Part shown: positions 1-11,089 of the stretch, in pieces
How the letters are laid out: every line of letters begins with the position of its first letter
Numbering within the stretch: the first letter of the stretch is position 1
Assembly (NCBI RefSeq): GCF_017368815.1
Contig: NZ_JAFNME010000005.1
Location: forward strand, 1-64,000
DNA: 64,000 bases
From: Comamonas denitrificans
GTDB taxonomy: Bacteria > Pseudomonadota > Gammaproteobacteria > Burkholderiales > Burkholderiaceae_C
Direction of reading: 5' to 3'
Notes under the pieces: model-generated
Seen by the model: the letters and a program-made list of their open reading frames with translations, nothing else
Databases searched by the model: none
What the model was told of the DNA's origin: nothing
Made by a program: the position numbers and the translations under genes

Positions 1-10
1 CGCAAAGCAC

Positions 11-40
11 AAGGCCCGAACCGTCGCCAGTTCGGGCCTT
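11..40 (-). terminator. Hairpin downstream of lpdA
   Basis: A perfect 10-bp inverted repeat (AAGGCCCGAA at 11-20 and TTCGGGCCTT at 31-40) with a 10-nt loop lies just past the lpdA stop. The T-run after it on the minus strand is weak, so termination may be inefficient or may also serve a gene beyond the window edge. Confidence 0.6.
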
Positions 41-63
41 GTCAGGGTAGCTTGGCTGCGGAC

Positions 64-1947
<1,884 letters not shown>

Positions 1948-1963
1948 AGTGTGCGGCCCTTTC

Positions 1964-3697
1964 TTACAGCAGGATGCGGCGGTAGTCGGCCAGCACCGCG
2001 CCCAGGTAGGCGTTAAAGCGGGCGGCGGCAGCGCCGTCAATGACGCGGTGGTCGTAGGACAGCGACAGCGGCAGCATCAGGCGCGGCTGGAAGCCTTTGC
2101 CGTCCCACACGGGCTGCATGGCGCTCTTGGACAAGCCCAGGATGGCCACTTCCGGCGCGTTGATGATGGGCGTGAAGTCGGTGCCACCAATGCCACCCAG
2201 CGAGCTGATCGAGAAGCACCCGCCTTGCATGTCGGCCGCGCCCAGCTTGCCGTCGCGCGCTTTTTTGGCCAACTCGCCCATTTCCTGGCTGATTTGCAGG
2301 ATGCCTTTTTGGTCGGCGTTTTTCAGCACCGGCACCACCAGGCCGTTGGGCGTATCGGCGGCAAAACCGATGTGGTAGTACTGCTTATAGACCAGGGTGT
2401 CGCCATCCAGGCTGGCGTTGAACTCGGGGAATTTCTTCAGCGCCGCGACCACGGCCTTGATGACAAAGGCCAGCATGGTGACTTTGACATCGCTCTTGGC
2501 CTTGGCATTCTCGGCGTTGGTTTGCACGCGGAAGGCTTCCAGCTCGGTGATGTCGGCCAGGTCGTTGTTGGTGACGTGGGGAATCATCACCCAGTTGCGG
2601 TGCAGGTTGGCGCCGCTGATCTTTTTGATGCGCGACAGCTCTTTGCGCTCGACGGCGCCGAACTTGGCAAAGTCCACCTTGGGCCAGGCCAGGACTTCCA
2701 AACCGCCGACGTTGCCGCCCGCCCCAGGGGCCGCCTTGGGGGCTGTGGCCGCTTGCGCGGCGGTTTGCACGGCACCGGCCATGACGGACTTGGTGAAGGC
2801 CATCACGTCTTCCTGGGTGATGCGGCCCTTTTGGCCCGAGCCTTTGACCTCGGCCAGCGGCACGCCCAGTTCACGCGCAAATTTGCGCACCGAGGGCGAG
2901 GCGTGAGGCAGCTGGGCCGACGGTGCCACGCTGGGGTTGTGCGCTGGCACGGCAGCGGCAGCAACGGCCACGGGCGCAGCCACAGGTGCTACTGCAACAG
3001 GAGCTTCAGGCGCAGCAGCGGCGGGCGCTGGAGCCGTATTTTGTGCTGCAGGTGCAGGTGCAGCAGCGGGTGCGGCAGCGCCTTGCACGACCATCTGGCC
3101 GACCACGTCGCCCACGTTCACCTTGTCCCCCAGCTGAACGGTCAAGGCAACGATGGTGCCCGCTGCGGGCGAGGGGATTTCCATCGAGGCTTTGTCCGAT
3201 TCGACCGTAAACAGCGATTGCTCCACGGCCACGGTGTCGCCCACCTTGGCCAGCAGTTCAATCACGGCCACGTCTTGGAAGTCGCCGATATTGGGGATGC
3301 GGATGTCCACGGTGGTGTCTGCTGCAGTTACCGTAGTGGCTACCGGATCATTTACCGAAGTAGCTACCGCTGGTTCTGCTTTGGTTTCAGGTGCTTTTAC
3401 CGTGGAAACTTCGGCAGGCTGTGCGCTAGCAGCTTCTTCTTTGGGAGCAGTGGCGCTGTCCGCCGTTTCCAGCAGTAGCAGCACGCTGCCTTCACGGATT
3501 TGGTCGCCCAGGGCCACTTTCAGCTCTTTGACCACGCCCGCTTGGCTGGAGGGGATTTCCATCGAGGCTTTGTCGCTTTCGACGGTGACCAAGGATTGCT
3601 CCACCTTGATGGTGTCGCCCGCTTTGACCAGCACTTCGATCACGCCCACGCTGTCGAAGTCGCCAATGTCCGGTACTTTAATTTCTACGAGTGCCAT
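1964..3697 (-). CDS. aceF: Dihydrolipoyllysine-residue acetyltransferase (E2)
   Basis: E2 core of pyruvate dehydrogenase, moving acetyl groups from lipoamide to CoA. The 577-residue protein has two lipoyl domains (lipoyl-lysines K43 and K169), each followed by an Ala/Pro/Val-rich flexible linker. A peripheral subunit-binding domain follows (about 265-300, [13 protein letters not shown]...GRITQEDV), then the acetyltransferase domain ending in the active-site motif DHRVIDG (H550, D554). The ATG at 3697 has a GGAGA-like ribosome binding site, and only 17 bp separate it from the aceE stop. With the lipoyl domain on LpdA, the operon encodes three lipoyl domains per set of subunits. Confidence 0.97.
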   Translation of the reverse strand: MALVEIKVPDIGDFDSVGVIEVLVKAGDTIKVEQSLVTVESDKASMEIPSSQAGVVKELKVALGDQIREGSVLLLLETADSATAPKEEAASAQPAEVSTVKAPETKAEPAVATSVNDPVATTVTAADTTVDIRIPNIGDFQDVAVIELLAKVGDTVAVEQSLFTVESDKASMEIPSPAAGTIVALTVQLGDKVNVGDVVGQMVVQGAAAPAAAPAPAAQNTAPAPAAAAPEAPVAVAPVAAPVAVAAAAVPAHNPSVAPSAQLPHASPSVRKFARELGVPLAEVKGSGQKGRITQEDVMAFTKSVMAGAVQTAAQAATAPKAAPGAGGNVGGLEVLAWPKVDFAKFGAVERKELSRIKKISGANLHRNWVMIPHVTNNDLADITELEAFRVQTNAENAKAKSDVKVTMLAFVIKAVVAALKKFPEFNASLDGDTLVYKQYYHIGFAADTPNGLVVPVLKNADQKGILQISQEMGELAKKARDGKLGAADMQGGCFSISSLGGIGGTDFTPIINAPEVAILGLSKSAMQPVWDGKGFQPRLMLPLSLSYDHRVIDGAAAARFNAYLGAVLADYRRILL

Positions 3698-3714
3698 AAC
3701 TTTGTCTTCTCCAA

Positions 3715-6423
3715 TTAAGCGTGCAGGGGGTTGATCTTGTCGGTTTTGAGGCCGTATTTGGCAATCGCTTCGGCCACTTTGGTGACGGGCAGCTTGCCTT
3801 CGTCGGCCAACGATTTGAGGGCTGCAACCACGATGTAGTGGCGGTTGATCTCAAAGTGCTCGCGCAGCTTGGTGCGGAAGTCCGAGCGGCCAAAGCCATC
3901 GGTGCCCAGCACTTTGAAGCTGCGGCCTTTGGGCATGTACGGGCGAATTTGCTCCGGGAAGGCTTTGACGTAATCGGTCGAAGCCACCACCGGGCCAGCA
4001 TGGGCGGCCAGTTGCTGGGCGACAAAGGCGGTTTTGGGGGTTTCCAGTGGGTGCAGCAGGTTCCAGCGCTCCACTTCCTGGCCATCGCGCGCCAGCTCGG
4101 TAAAGCTGGGGCAGCTCCAGACATCGGCGCTGATTTGCCAGTCTTTTTCCAGAATGCTTTGGGCTGCCAGAGATTCGCGCAGGATCGAGCCCGAGCCCAG
4201 CAGCTGCACGCGCAGCCCGCTTTGCGGCACTTTTTGCCCTGGTTGGCACAGGTACATGCCCTTGAGGATTTGCGCTTCCGTGCCCGCAGTCAGGCCCGGC
4301 ATGGCGTAGTTCTCGTTGAGCAGGGTGATGTAGTAGAAGACGTTTTCCTGGTTCTGCACCATGCGGCGCATGCCGTCTTGCATGATGACGGCCACTTCGT
4401 GCGCAAAGCTGGGGTCGTAGCTGATGCAGTTGGGGATGGTGGCCGAGTAGATGTGGCTGTGGCCGTCCTCGTGCTGCAGGCCCTCGCCGTTGAGCGTGGT
4501 GCGGCCACTGGTGCCGCCCAGAATAAAGCCACGGGCCTGCATGTCGCCCGCAGCCCAGGCAAAGTCGCCAAAGCGCTGGAAACCAAACATCGAGTAGTAC
4601 ACGTAGAACGGAATCATGATGCGGTTGTTGGTGGAGTACGACGTGGCCGCCGCAATCCACGAGCACATGCCGCCCGCCTCGTTGATGCCTTCTTGCAGAA
4701 TTTGCCCGGCCTTGTCTTCCCTGTAGTACATGACCTGTTCGCGGTCCACGGGGGTGTAGAGCTGGCCTTTGGGGTTGTAAATACCAATTTGGCGGAACAG
4801 GCCTTCCATGCCAAACGTGCGGGCCTCGTCCACCAGGATGGGCACCACGCGCGGGCCCAGCGCCTTGTCGCGCAGCAGCTGCGTCAAGAAACGCACATAG
4901 GCCTGGGTGGTGGAGATTTCACGGCCCTCAGCAGTGGGCTCCAAAATAGCTTTGAAGGTTTCCAGCGGCGGCACGGTAAAGCTCTCATCGCTGTGCGTGC
5001 GCCGCTTGGGCAGGTAGCCGCCCAGGGCTTTGCGCCGCTCGTGCAGGTACTGCATCTCGGGGGTATCGTCCGCCGGTTTGTAGTACGGCAGGCTTTCCAG
5101 CTCGCTGTCCGAGATGGGGATGTTGAAGCGGTCGCGGATGTATTTGATGTCCTCGTCGGCCAGTTTTTTGGTCTGGTGCACGGTGTTTTTGGCTTCACCG
5201 GCCTTGCCCATGCCATAGCCTTTGACCGTTTTAACCAGCAGCACCGTGGGCTCGCCCTTGTGCTCGTTGGCGGCGTGGAAGGCGGCGTACACCTTTTCCG
5301 GGTCGTGGCCGCCCCGGCGCAGCTCCCAGATGTCGTCGTCGGTCAGGTGCTCGACCAGTTTGGCGGTTTCAGGGTACTTACCAAAGAAATTCTTGCGGAT
5401 GTAGGCCCCGTCCATGGCGCGCATGGTTTGGTAGTCGCCGTCCAGGGTTTCCATCATCAGCTGTTTGAGTTTGCCGCTCTTGTCGCGGGCCAGCAGGTCG
5501 TCCCAGCCTTTGCCCCACAGCAGTTTGATCACGTTCCAGCCCGCGCCACGGAAGTCGCCTTCCAGTTCTTGGATGATTTTGCTGTTGCCTCGCACCGGGC
5601 CGTCCAGGCGCTGCAGGTTGCAGTTGATGACAAAAATCAGGTTGTCCAGGTTCTCGCGCGCGGCCAGGCTGATGGCGCCCTTGCTCTCGGGCTCGTCCAT
5701 TTCACCGTCGCCCAAAAACACCCAAACGCGGCGATTGGCCGTGTCGGCAATGCCACGGGCGTGCAGGTATTTCAGGAAGCGGGCTTGGTAGATGGCCATC
5801 ATCGGCCCCAGGCCCATGCTGACGGTGGGGAACTGCCAAAAGCCGGGCATCAGCTTGGGGTGGGGGTAGCTGGACAGGCCCTTGCCGTCCACTTCCTGGC
5901 GGAAGTTTTCCAGCTGCTCTTCGGTAATGCGGCCTTCCAAGTAGGCGCGGGCGTAGATGCCGGGGGCGCTGTGGCCTTGGAAGTAGATGCAATCGCCGCC
6001 GTGGTTTTCGCTCTCGGCGTGCCAAAAGTGGTTAAAGCCCGCGCCCCACATCGAAGCCAGTGAGGCGAACGAGCCAATGTGTCCGCCCAGATCCCCCCCA
6101 TCTTCGGGGTGGATGCGGTTGGCACGCACCACCATGGCCATGGCGTTCCAGCGCATAAAGGCCCGCAGGCGCTTTTCGATGTGGATGTTGCCGGGGCAGC
6201 GCGCTTCCTGCGCCGGCTCAATGGTGTTCACGTAGCCGGTGTTGGCCGAAAACGGCAGATCAATGCTGTTTTGGCGCGCGTGCTCGAGCATTTCTTCGAT
6301 GAGGTGGTGGGCGTACTGCGCACCTTCACGGTCAATCACCGCAGAAAGGGCATCCATCCATTCGCGCGTTTCTTGCGGATCCAGCGCGGGAGTATTCTGT
6401 GTCGTCGAGGGTTGGGTTGTCAT
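3715..6423 (-). CDS. aceE: Pyruvate dehydrogenase E1 component, homodimeric type
   Basis: Thiamine-diphosphate-dependent decarboxylase that acetylates the lipoyl groups of AceF. The 902-residue length and the sequence match the homodimeric AceE family, including GDGEMDEPES and the following NCNLQRLDGPVRGN of the ThDP-binding region, and QEGINEAGG and DFAWAAGDMQARGFILGGTSGRTTLNGEGLQHEDGHSH in the pyrimidine domain. The start is the ATG at 6423 (MTTQPSTTQ), preceded by GGAGAC. A longer in-frame reading to 6597 would run into the promoter region and has no family similarity. It is the first gene of aceE-aceF-lpdA and divergent from the sensor kinase gene. Confidence 0.97.
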   Translation of the reverse strand: MTTQPSTTQNTPALDPQETREWMDALSAVIDREGAQYAHHLIEEMLEHARQNSIDLPFSANTGYVNTIEPAQEARCPGNIHIEKRLRAFMRWNAMAMVVRANRIHPEDGGDLGGHIGSFASLASMWGAGFNHFWHAESENHGGDCIYFQGHSAPGIYARAYLEGRITEEQLENFRQEVDGKGLSSYPHPKLMPGFWQFPTVSMGLGPMMAIYQARFLKYLHARGIADTANRRVWVFLGDGEMDEPESKGAISLAARENLDNLIFVINCNLQRLDGPVRGNSKIIQELEGDFRGAGWNVIKLLWGKGWDDLLARDKSGKLKQLMMETLDGDYQTMRAMDGAYIRKNFFGKYPETAKLVEHLTDDDIWELRRGGHDPEKVYAAFHAANEHKGEPTVLLVKTVKGYGMGKAGEAKNTVHQTKKLADEDIKYIRDRFNIPISDSELESLPYYKPADDTPEMQYLHERRKALGGYLPKRRTHSDESFTVPPLETFKAILEPTAEGREISTTQAYVRFLTQLLRDKALGPRVVPILVDEARTFGMEGLFRQIGIYNPKGQLYTPVDREQVMYYREDKAGQILQEGINEAGGMCSWIAAATSYSTNNRIMIPFYVYYSMFGFQRFGDFAWAAGDMQARGFILGGTSGRTTLNGEGLQHEDGHSHIYSATIPNCISYDPSFAHEVAVIMQDGMRRMVQNQENVFYYITLLNENYAMPGLTAGTEAQILKGMYLCQPGQKVPQSGLRVQLLGSGSILRESLAAQSILEKDWQISADVWSCPSFTELARDGQEVERWNLLHPLETPKTAFVAQQLAAHAGPVVASTDYVKAFPEQIRPYMPKGRSFKVLGTDGFGRSDFRTKLREHFEINRHYIVVAALKSLADEGKLPVTKVAEAIAKYGLKTDKINPLHA

Positions 6424-6519
6424 CTTTGTCGTCTCCAGGTCAAGAGGCTTGCATTGCAAGTGTCTGCAACGACACGCTGCCAATAGAGCATTTGGAATAT
6501 TTGCTGCGTGAAGGGGCAG

Positions 6520-6548
6520 GTATAACCTTGCTTCATCACTTGGCGCAA
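6520..6548 (-). promoter_or_regulatory. Candidate sigma-70 promoter of aceE
   Basis: On the minus strand, TTGCGC (6543-6548) and TTATAC (6520-6525) are separated by exactly 17 nt, about 95 bp upstream of the aceE start. This is a motif match only. Confidence 0.45.
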
Positions 6549-6721
6549 TCCTGATTAGCAGCACGTTTTGCGGCACTTTCCCTGCGAAGTGTCGCATATT
6601 TTTTTAAAATTTCAAATCATGCTTTTTAGTTTCTTAATGTGAAATTTTGCTGCAGATGCACATTGCGCAATCCCGCTCAATTGCATGCATGCAAGCAACC
6701 GCCTCCCCTACACTGCCGGCC

Positions 6722-9256
6722 ATGCCAATGCCGCCACCGCACCACCACTCTGACCTTGCGCCGACCAATCCTTTTTCGCTAGAGCCCCCCACCCGCTGGT
6801 GGCGCTCTTGGTGGCGCAGTCTTTCGCCCACCCGCCAAGACCGCTTGGCTGCCATCGCGCCGTTGATTTCGGTGGCGTTGTTTTTTGTGGCCATCGTCGC
6901 ATCGTTTTGGTACTTGCGCACCGAAGAGCAAGACCGTGAGCAAGATGCCCTGATGCGCTCTGTCCATTACACCCAGCAGCGCATGCGCCTGCGCCTGCTA
7001 GAGCGGCAAGAGCAAATCATGCGCCTGGCCCGTGACGTGGCCACGGAGCAAATGGGCACGGCTGAATTTGCCAGCCGGGCCGAAACCTTGATTACCCAAT
7101 ACCCCGAGCTGCAGGCTATTACCTGGGTGAATGCCGAAAGCACTGTGGTTATCAGCCAAGCGGCCCCTGCGGTACCCAGCGGGCAGTTGCACACCCCTGC
7201 CCGGCCTTTGCCGCCAGGCCCTACGGCCACCATCTTTGCCCAGATTCGCAAGCAGCCCCAAAGTGTGTATTGGCAGCCGCAGATGGATCCCAACGCGGCC
7301 CCCCCCATGCTGCAGCTACAGGTGCCCATTACTGCGGGTGTGAAATTTTTAGGAACAGTGCTTGCAGAATTTTCTGTCGATAACCTGCTGCGCTACACCA
7401 CGCCGACAGAAATTTTGTCGCGCTACACCGTCAGCATGCTCGATGCCCAGGGGCGCACACTCTCCAGCCCTGGGGGATCACATGCCCAGCCCCGGCTGAG
7501 CTTGCCCTGGATTGGCCTGCAACCCCTGAAGGCCTATACCCTGCCCGTCATGCCCGTGGGCGATTCGCTCTCTTTATCAGCCCAGGCCTACCGCACCTCG
7601 CCCGGGCTGGTGGGCAATGGCTTGTTTTGGCTGGTTGGGTCGCTCAGTTTGCTCACGGCTTGGCTGCTGTTGGGCACTTGGCGCCACACCGGCAAGCGCT
7701 TGCGCACCCAGGAGGCCTTGGTGGCCGAGACCAACTTTCGCCGCGCCATGGAAAACTCGCTGCTCACTGGGATGCGGGCGCTCGATTTGCAAGGGCGCAT
7801 CACCTATGTGAATGCCGCGTTTTGCCAGATGACCGGCTGGGACGAAGCCGAGCTGGTGGGCCAACTGCCCCCCTACCCTTACTGGCCTAAGGCCGAGTAC
7901 GCCAACTTGATGCTCAAGCTCAAGGAAGAACTGTCCGGCAAAACTGTGCCCGGCGGCTTTCAAATCAAGGTGCAGCGCAAAAACGGCACCTGCTTTGATG
8001 CCCGTTTGTATGTCTCTCCGCTGGTGGATGCCCACGGCCAGCACACCGGGTGGATGTCCTCTATTACCGACATTACCGAGCCCAACCGCATCCGTGCCCA
8101 GCTGGCCGCCTCCCACGAGCGCTTCACCATCGTGCTGGAATCCCTGGATGCCTCGGTCTCCGTCGCCCCTTTGGGCAGTGCCGAACTGCTATTTGCCAAC
8201 AAATCGTACCGCCAGTGGTTTGGCTCGCAAACCACCGGGCATCTGCAGCTGTTGCAGGAAGCCGGGATTGTCAAAGCCAGCCCGCAAGAAGATGACAATG
8301 CCCTGAACCTGCGCCCCAAAGCCCGCAATAAAAACGCCGAAGTATTTTGGCCTGAGCTCAATAAATGGCTGGAGGTGCGCTCGCGCTACCTCACCTGGGT
8401 GGATGGACGGCTGGCACAAATGGTGATTGCCACCGACATCACCGCCCGCCACCAGGCCGAGGAACAAGCCGCGCAACAGGCCGAACGCGCCCAAGCCGCC
8501 AGCCGCCTGATCACCATGGGGGAGATGGCCTCGAGTGTGGCGCACGAGCTCAACCAGCCGCTGACGGCGATCAACAATTACTGCAGCGGCATGCTCTCGC
8601 GCCTGGACAGCGGCACCCTGACGGAAAGCCAAATGCGCTTTGCGCTAGAGAAAACGGCCCACCAGGCCCAGCGGGCCGGGCAGGTGATCCAGCACATCCG
8701 CTCCTTCGTCAAGCGCAGCGAACCCAACCGCGCCCCAGCCCAGGTCGAAGACATGGTGGCCGAGGCGATGGAGCTGGCCAACTTCGAGCTGCGTCGGCGC
8801 AACGTGCGCCTGTCGCACCACATTGCTGCGCGGCTGCCGCCAGTGCTGGCCGATGCCATCTTGATCGAGCAGGTGCTGGTCAATTTGATGAAAAATGCCG
8901 CCGAAGCCATTGACCACGGTGGCCGCCCCGAGGGGCGGCGCAGCGTCGAGCTGCTGGTGCGCCCCAAAACGCTGGAAGAGCGCCCCGGGGTGGAATTTGC
9001 CGTTCAAGATACCGGCCCTGGCTTGCCGCCGCAGGTTTTGGAGCGTTTGTTTGAAGCTTTTTTCAGCACCAAGAGCGAAGGCATGGGCATTGGCCTGAAC
9101 CTGTGCCGCAGCATTATCGAGTCGCACAACGGCCGACTACAAGCGCAGAACCTCTACAATGGATCGGAGGTCACGGGCTGCTGTTTCTCCTTCTGGATCC
9201 CTCTGGCTGAACCAGCCGCCCTGCAGGAAGACAAGGACACTCTCCCCCAACAATAA
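6722..9256 (+). CDS. PAS-domain membrane sensor histidine kinase
   Basis: Sensor kinase of a two-component pair with the next gene. It has a transmembrane segment at about residues 42-65, a periplasmic domain of about 230 residues, a second transmembrane segment at about 296-318, and two PAS-like domains (about 338-455 and 464-580). A HisKA domain follows with GEMASSVAHELNQPL (phospho-His about 607), then an HATPase with NLMKNAAEAID, DTGPGLPP and GMGIGLNLC. The HisKA sequence is of the FixL/DctB kind. The ligand is not evident. The start is uncertain: TTG 6647, ATG 6656, ATG 6689 and ATG 6722 are in frame and none has a clear ribosome binding site. The regulator begins 10 bp after the stop, so the two are co-transcribed. 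Confidence 0.9.
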   Translation: MPMPPPHHHSDLAPTNPFSLEPPTRWWRSWWRSLSPTRQDRLAAIAPLISVALFFVAIVASFWYLRTEEQDREQDALMRSVHYTQQRMRLRLLERQEQIMRLARDVATEQMGTAEFASRAETLITQYPELQAITWVNAESTVVISQAAPAVPSGQLHTPARPLPPGPTATIFAQIRKQPQSVYWQPQMDPNAAPPMLQLQVPITAGVKFLGTVLAEFSVDNLLRYTTPTEILSRYTVSMLDAQGRTLSSPGGSHAQPRLSLPWIGLQPLKAYTLPVMPVGDSLSLSAQAYRTSPGLVGNGLFWLVGSLSLLTAWLLLGTWRHTGKRLRTQEALVAETNFRRAMENSLLTGMRALDLQGRITYVNAAFCQMTGWDEAELVGQLPPYPYWPKAEYANLMLKLKEELSGKTVPGGFQIKVQRKNGTCFDARLYVSPLVDAHGQHTGWMSSITDITEPNRIRAQLAASHERFTIVLESLDASVSVAPLGSAELLFANKSYRQWFGSQTTGHLQLLQEAGIVKASPQEDDNALNLRPKARNKNAEVFWPELNKWLEVRSRYLTWVDGRLAQMVIATDITARHQAEEQAAQQAERAQAASRLITMGEMASSVAHELNQPLTAINNYCSGMLSRLDSGTLTESQMRFALEKTAHQAQRAGQVIQHIRSFVKRSEPNRAPAQVEDMVAEAMELANFELRRRNVRLSHHIAARLPPVLADAILIEQVLVNLMKNAAEAIDHGGRPEGRRSVELLVRPKTLEERPGVEFAVQDTGPGLPPQVLERLFEAFFSTKSEGMGIGLNLCRSIIESHNGRLQAQNLYNGSEVTGCCFSFWIPLAEPAALQEDKDTLPQQ

Positions 9257-9266
9257 GGAACCCCCT

Positions 9267-9896
9267 ATGAATATGACTGCGAAAAAAGGCATCGTTTACG
9301 TTGTGGATGACGATGAAGCTGTGCGCGACTCTCTGCAGTGGCTGCTGGAGGGCAAAGACTACCGCGTGCGCTGCTTTGAATCGGCCGAAGCCTTTTTAGC
9401 GCGTTACGATCCCCGCGAAGTCGCTTGCCTGATTGCCGATATTCGCATGCATGGCATGACGGGCCTGGAGCTGCAGGACAAGCTGATCGAGCGCCATTCG
9501 CCCCTGCCCATCGTCTTTATCACCGGCCACGGCGATGTGCCCATGGCCGTGGACACCATGAAAAAAGGCGCTCTGGACTTTATTCAAAAACCCTTCGATG
9601 AAAGTGCCCTGGTCAGCGTGGTCGAGCGCATGCTTGAGCACGCCCGCACCGCCTTTACCGACCAGCAACAGGCCGCCACCCGCGAAGCCTTGCTGGCCAA
9701 ACTCACCGGGCGCGAATCGCAGGTGCTTGAACGCATCGTCGCTGGCCGCTTGAACAAACAAATTGCCGACGATTTGGGCATCAGCATCAAAACCGTAGAA
9801 GCTCACCGCGCCAACATCATGGAAAAAATGGGGGCCAACACCGTGGCCGATTTGCTGAAAGTGGCCCTGGGCTCGGCCCACAACGCGACCGCATAA
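9267..9896 (+). CDS. FixJ/NarL-type response regulator
   Basis: Cognate regulator of the upstream kinase. The 209-residue protein has a receiver domain with acidic residues D14/D15, phospho-acceptor D58 (IADIRMHG) and K108 (FIQKPF), then a LuxR-type helix-turn-helix (about 146-205, LTGRESQVLERI...KTVEAHRANIMEKM). The ATG at 9267 follows AAGGAA. The position beside aceE suggests control of central carbon or C4-acid metabolism, but no target is visible in the sequence. Confidence 0.93.
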   Translation: MNMTAKKGIVYVVDDDEAVRDSLQWLLEGKDYRVRCFESAEAFLARYDPREVACLIADIRMHGMTGLELQDKLIERHSPLPIVFITGHGDVPMAVDTMKKGALDFIQKPFDESALVSVVERMLEHARTAFTDQQQAATREALLAKLTGRESQVLERIVAGRLNKQIADDLGISIKTVEAHRANIMEKMGANTVADLLKVALGSAHNATA

Positions 9897-9973
9897 ACTT
9901 GCCCCTCGGCACCGACCTGCCAGCCAGATACCAAAACGTGCTTGCGTTTTATACCGTCTGCGCTGGCAGCGTG

Positions 9974-10025
9974 CTTTTTTACTCCCCCTCTTGCTTCTCC
10001 CCTTCTCTCCTTTTCTCTTTTCCCC
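9974..10025 (+). other. Polypyrimidine leader of folD
   Basis: All but two of 52 bases are C or T, with 32 uninterrupted pyrimidines at 9994-10025. The tract ends 6 nt before the folD start, where a Shine-Dalgarno sequence would be expected and none is present. Confidence 0.8.
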
Positions 10026-10031
10026 ACGACC

Positions 10032-10892
10032 ATGACAGCACAGATCATCGACGGCAAAGCCCTCTCCGCCCAATTGCGTACCGAAGTCACCCAACGCGCC
10101 GCCGCTTTGACGGCCCAAGGTGTGCAGCCGGGTTTGGCGGTGATTTTGGTCGGCGAAAACCCGGCCAGCCAAGTCTATGTGCGCAACAAAGTGCAGGCCT
10201 GCGCCGATGTGGGCTTTCATTCGGTCTTGGAAAAATACGATGCCAATTTGACCGAAGCGGCGTTGCTCGAGCGCATCCAAGCCCTGAACAACGACCCCAG
10301 CATCCACGGCATCTTGGTACAACTGCCCCTGCCCAAGCACATTGATGACCACAAAGTCATCGAAGCCATCTCGCCCTTGAAAGACGTGGACGGCTTTCAC
10401 GTGGCCAGCGCCGGCGCGCTGATGGTGGGCGAAGTCGGCTTCAAAGCCTGCACCCCCTACGGCTGCATGAAGATGCTCGAAAGCATCGGCATGAAAGATT
10501 TGCGCGGCAAGCACGCCGTGGTGATTGGCCGCAGCAACATCGTCGGCAAGCCCATGGCCATGATGCTGCTGGCGGCCAACGCCACCGTCACCATCTGCCA
10601 CAGCGGCACCGCTGATCTGGCCGCCATGACGCGCCAGGCCGACATCGTGGTCGCCGCCGTCGGCAAGCGCAATGTGCTCACCGCCGACATGCTCAAGCCC
10701 GGCGCCGTAGTGATTGACGTGGGCATGAACCGCGACGATGCCGGCAAGCTGTGCGGCGATGTGGACTTTGACGGCTGCAAAACCGTGGCCAGCCACATCA
10801 CCCCCGTGCCCGGCGGTGTCGGCCCCATGACCATCACCATGCTGCTGGTCAATACCCTGGAAGCGGCCGAGCGTGTCGCAGCCAAGCAATAA
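10032..10892 (+). CDS. folD: Bifunctional methylenetetrahydrofolate dehydrogenase/cyclohydrolase
   Basis: Interconverts 5,10-methylene-THF and 10-formyl-THF in one-carbon metabolism, using NADP. The 286-residue protein carries the family signatures [13 protein letters not shown] (catalytic Lys region), [17 protein letters not shown]-like substrate motifs, [17 protein letters not shown] of the dinucleotide fold, and [14 protein letters not shown] near the C-terminus. The ATG at 10032 is fixed by family length; the in-frame upstream extension lies in the pyrimidine tract. An intrinsic terminator follows the stop. Confidence 0.97.
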   Translation: MTAQIIDGKALSAQLRTEVTQRAAALTAQGVQPGLAVILVGENPASQVYVRNKVQACADVGFHSVLEKYDANLTEAALLERIQALNNDPSIHGILVQLPLPKHIDDHKVIEAISPLKDVDGFHVASAGALMVGEVGFKACTPYGCMKMLESIGMKDLRGKHAVVIGRSNIVGKPMAMMLLAANATVTICHSGTADLAAMTRQADIVVAAVGKRNVLTADMLKPGAVVIDVGMNRDDAGKLCGDVDFDGCKTVASHITPVPGGVGPMTITMLLVNTLEAAERVAAKQ

Positions 10893-10912
10893 CGCACGGC
10901 ACACCCTCGCAC

Positions 10913-10944
10913 AAACCCTGGTGGCCCCGCCCCAGGGTTTTTTT
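10913..10944 (+). terminator. Intrinsic terminator after folD
   Basis: A 9-bp stem AAACCCTGG/CCAGGGTTT with a 10-nt GC-rich loop is followed by a T-run, 20 bp past the folD stop. Confidence 0.85.
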
Positions 10945-11022
10945 ATAGCTGCAACCGCAATGGTTAAAGAAAATTTTTAATACTTTGCTGATAAATCACT
11001 TGTTTTATCAGCGGTCACAGCT
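10945..11022. repeat. Nested palindromic intergenic repeat, copy 1
   Basis: The outer arms are ATAGCTGCAACCGC (10945-10958) and GCGGTCACAGCT (11011-11022). An inner hairpin CTGATAAA/TTTATCAG lies at 10988-11011. It belongs to the same family as the copies near 13.2, 26.3, 33.8, 45.7, 49.9, 56.2 and 63.8 kb. Confidence 0.7.
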
Positions 11023-11089
11023 CTTGCTTCATCGCATCTTGCCCATGTGCAGGCCTTGAACCCTGCGTTTGCACCACAACCTAGCCACC

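Noticed and set aside
3290-3420. Repeated TAGCTACC-like words in aceF considered as another copy of the intergenic repeat
   Set aside because: They lie in the low-complexity Thr/Val/Ala linker between lipoyl domains and lack facing arms.
3721-6063. A 780-codon open frame on the plus strand opposite aceE
   Set aside because: A compositional shadow of aceE codons, without family similarity or a ribosome binding site.
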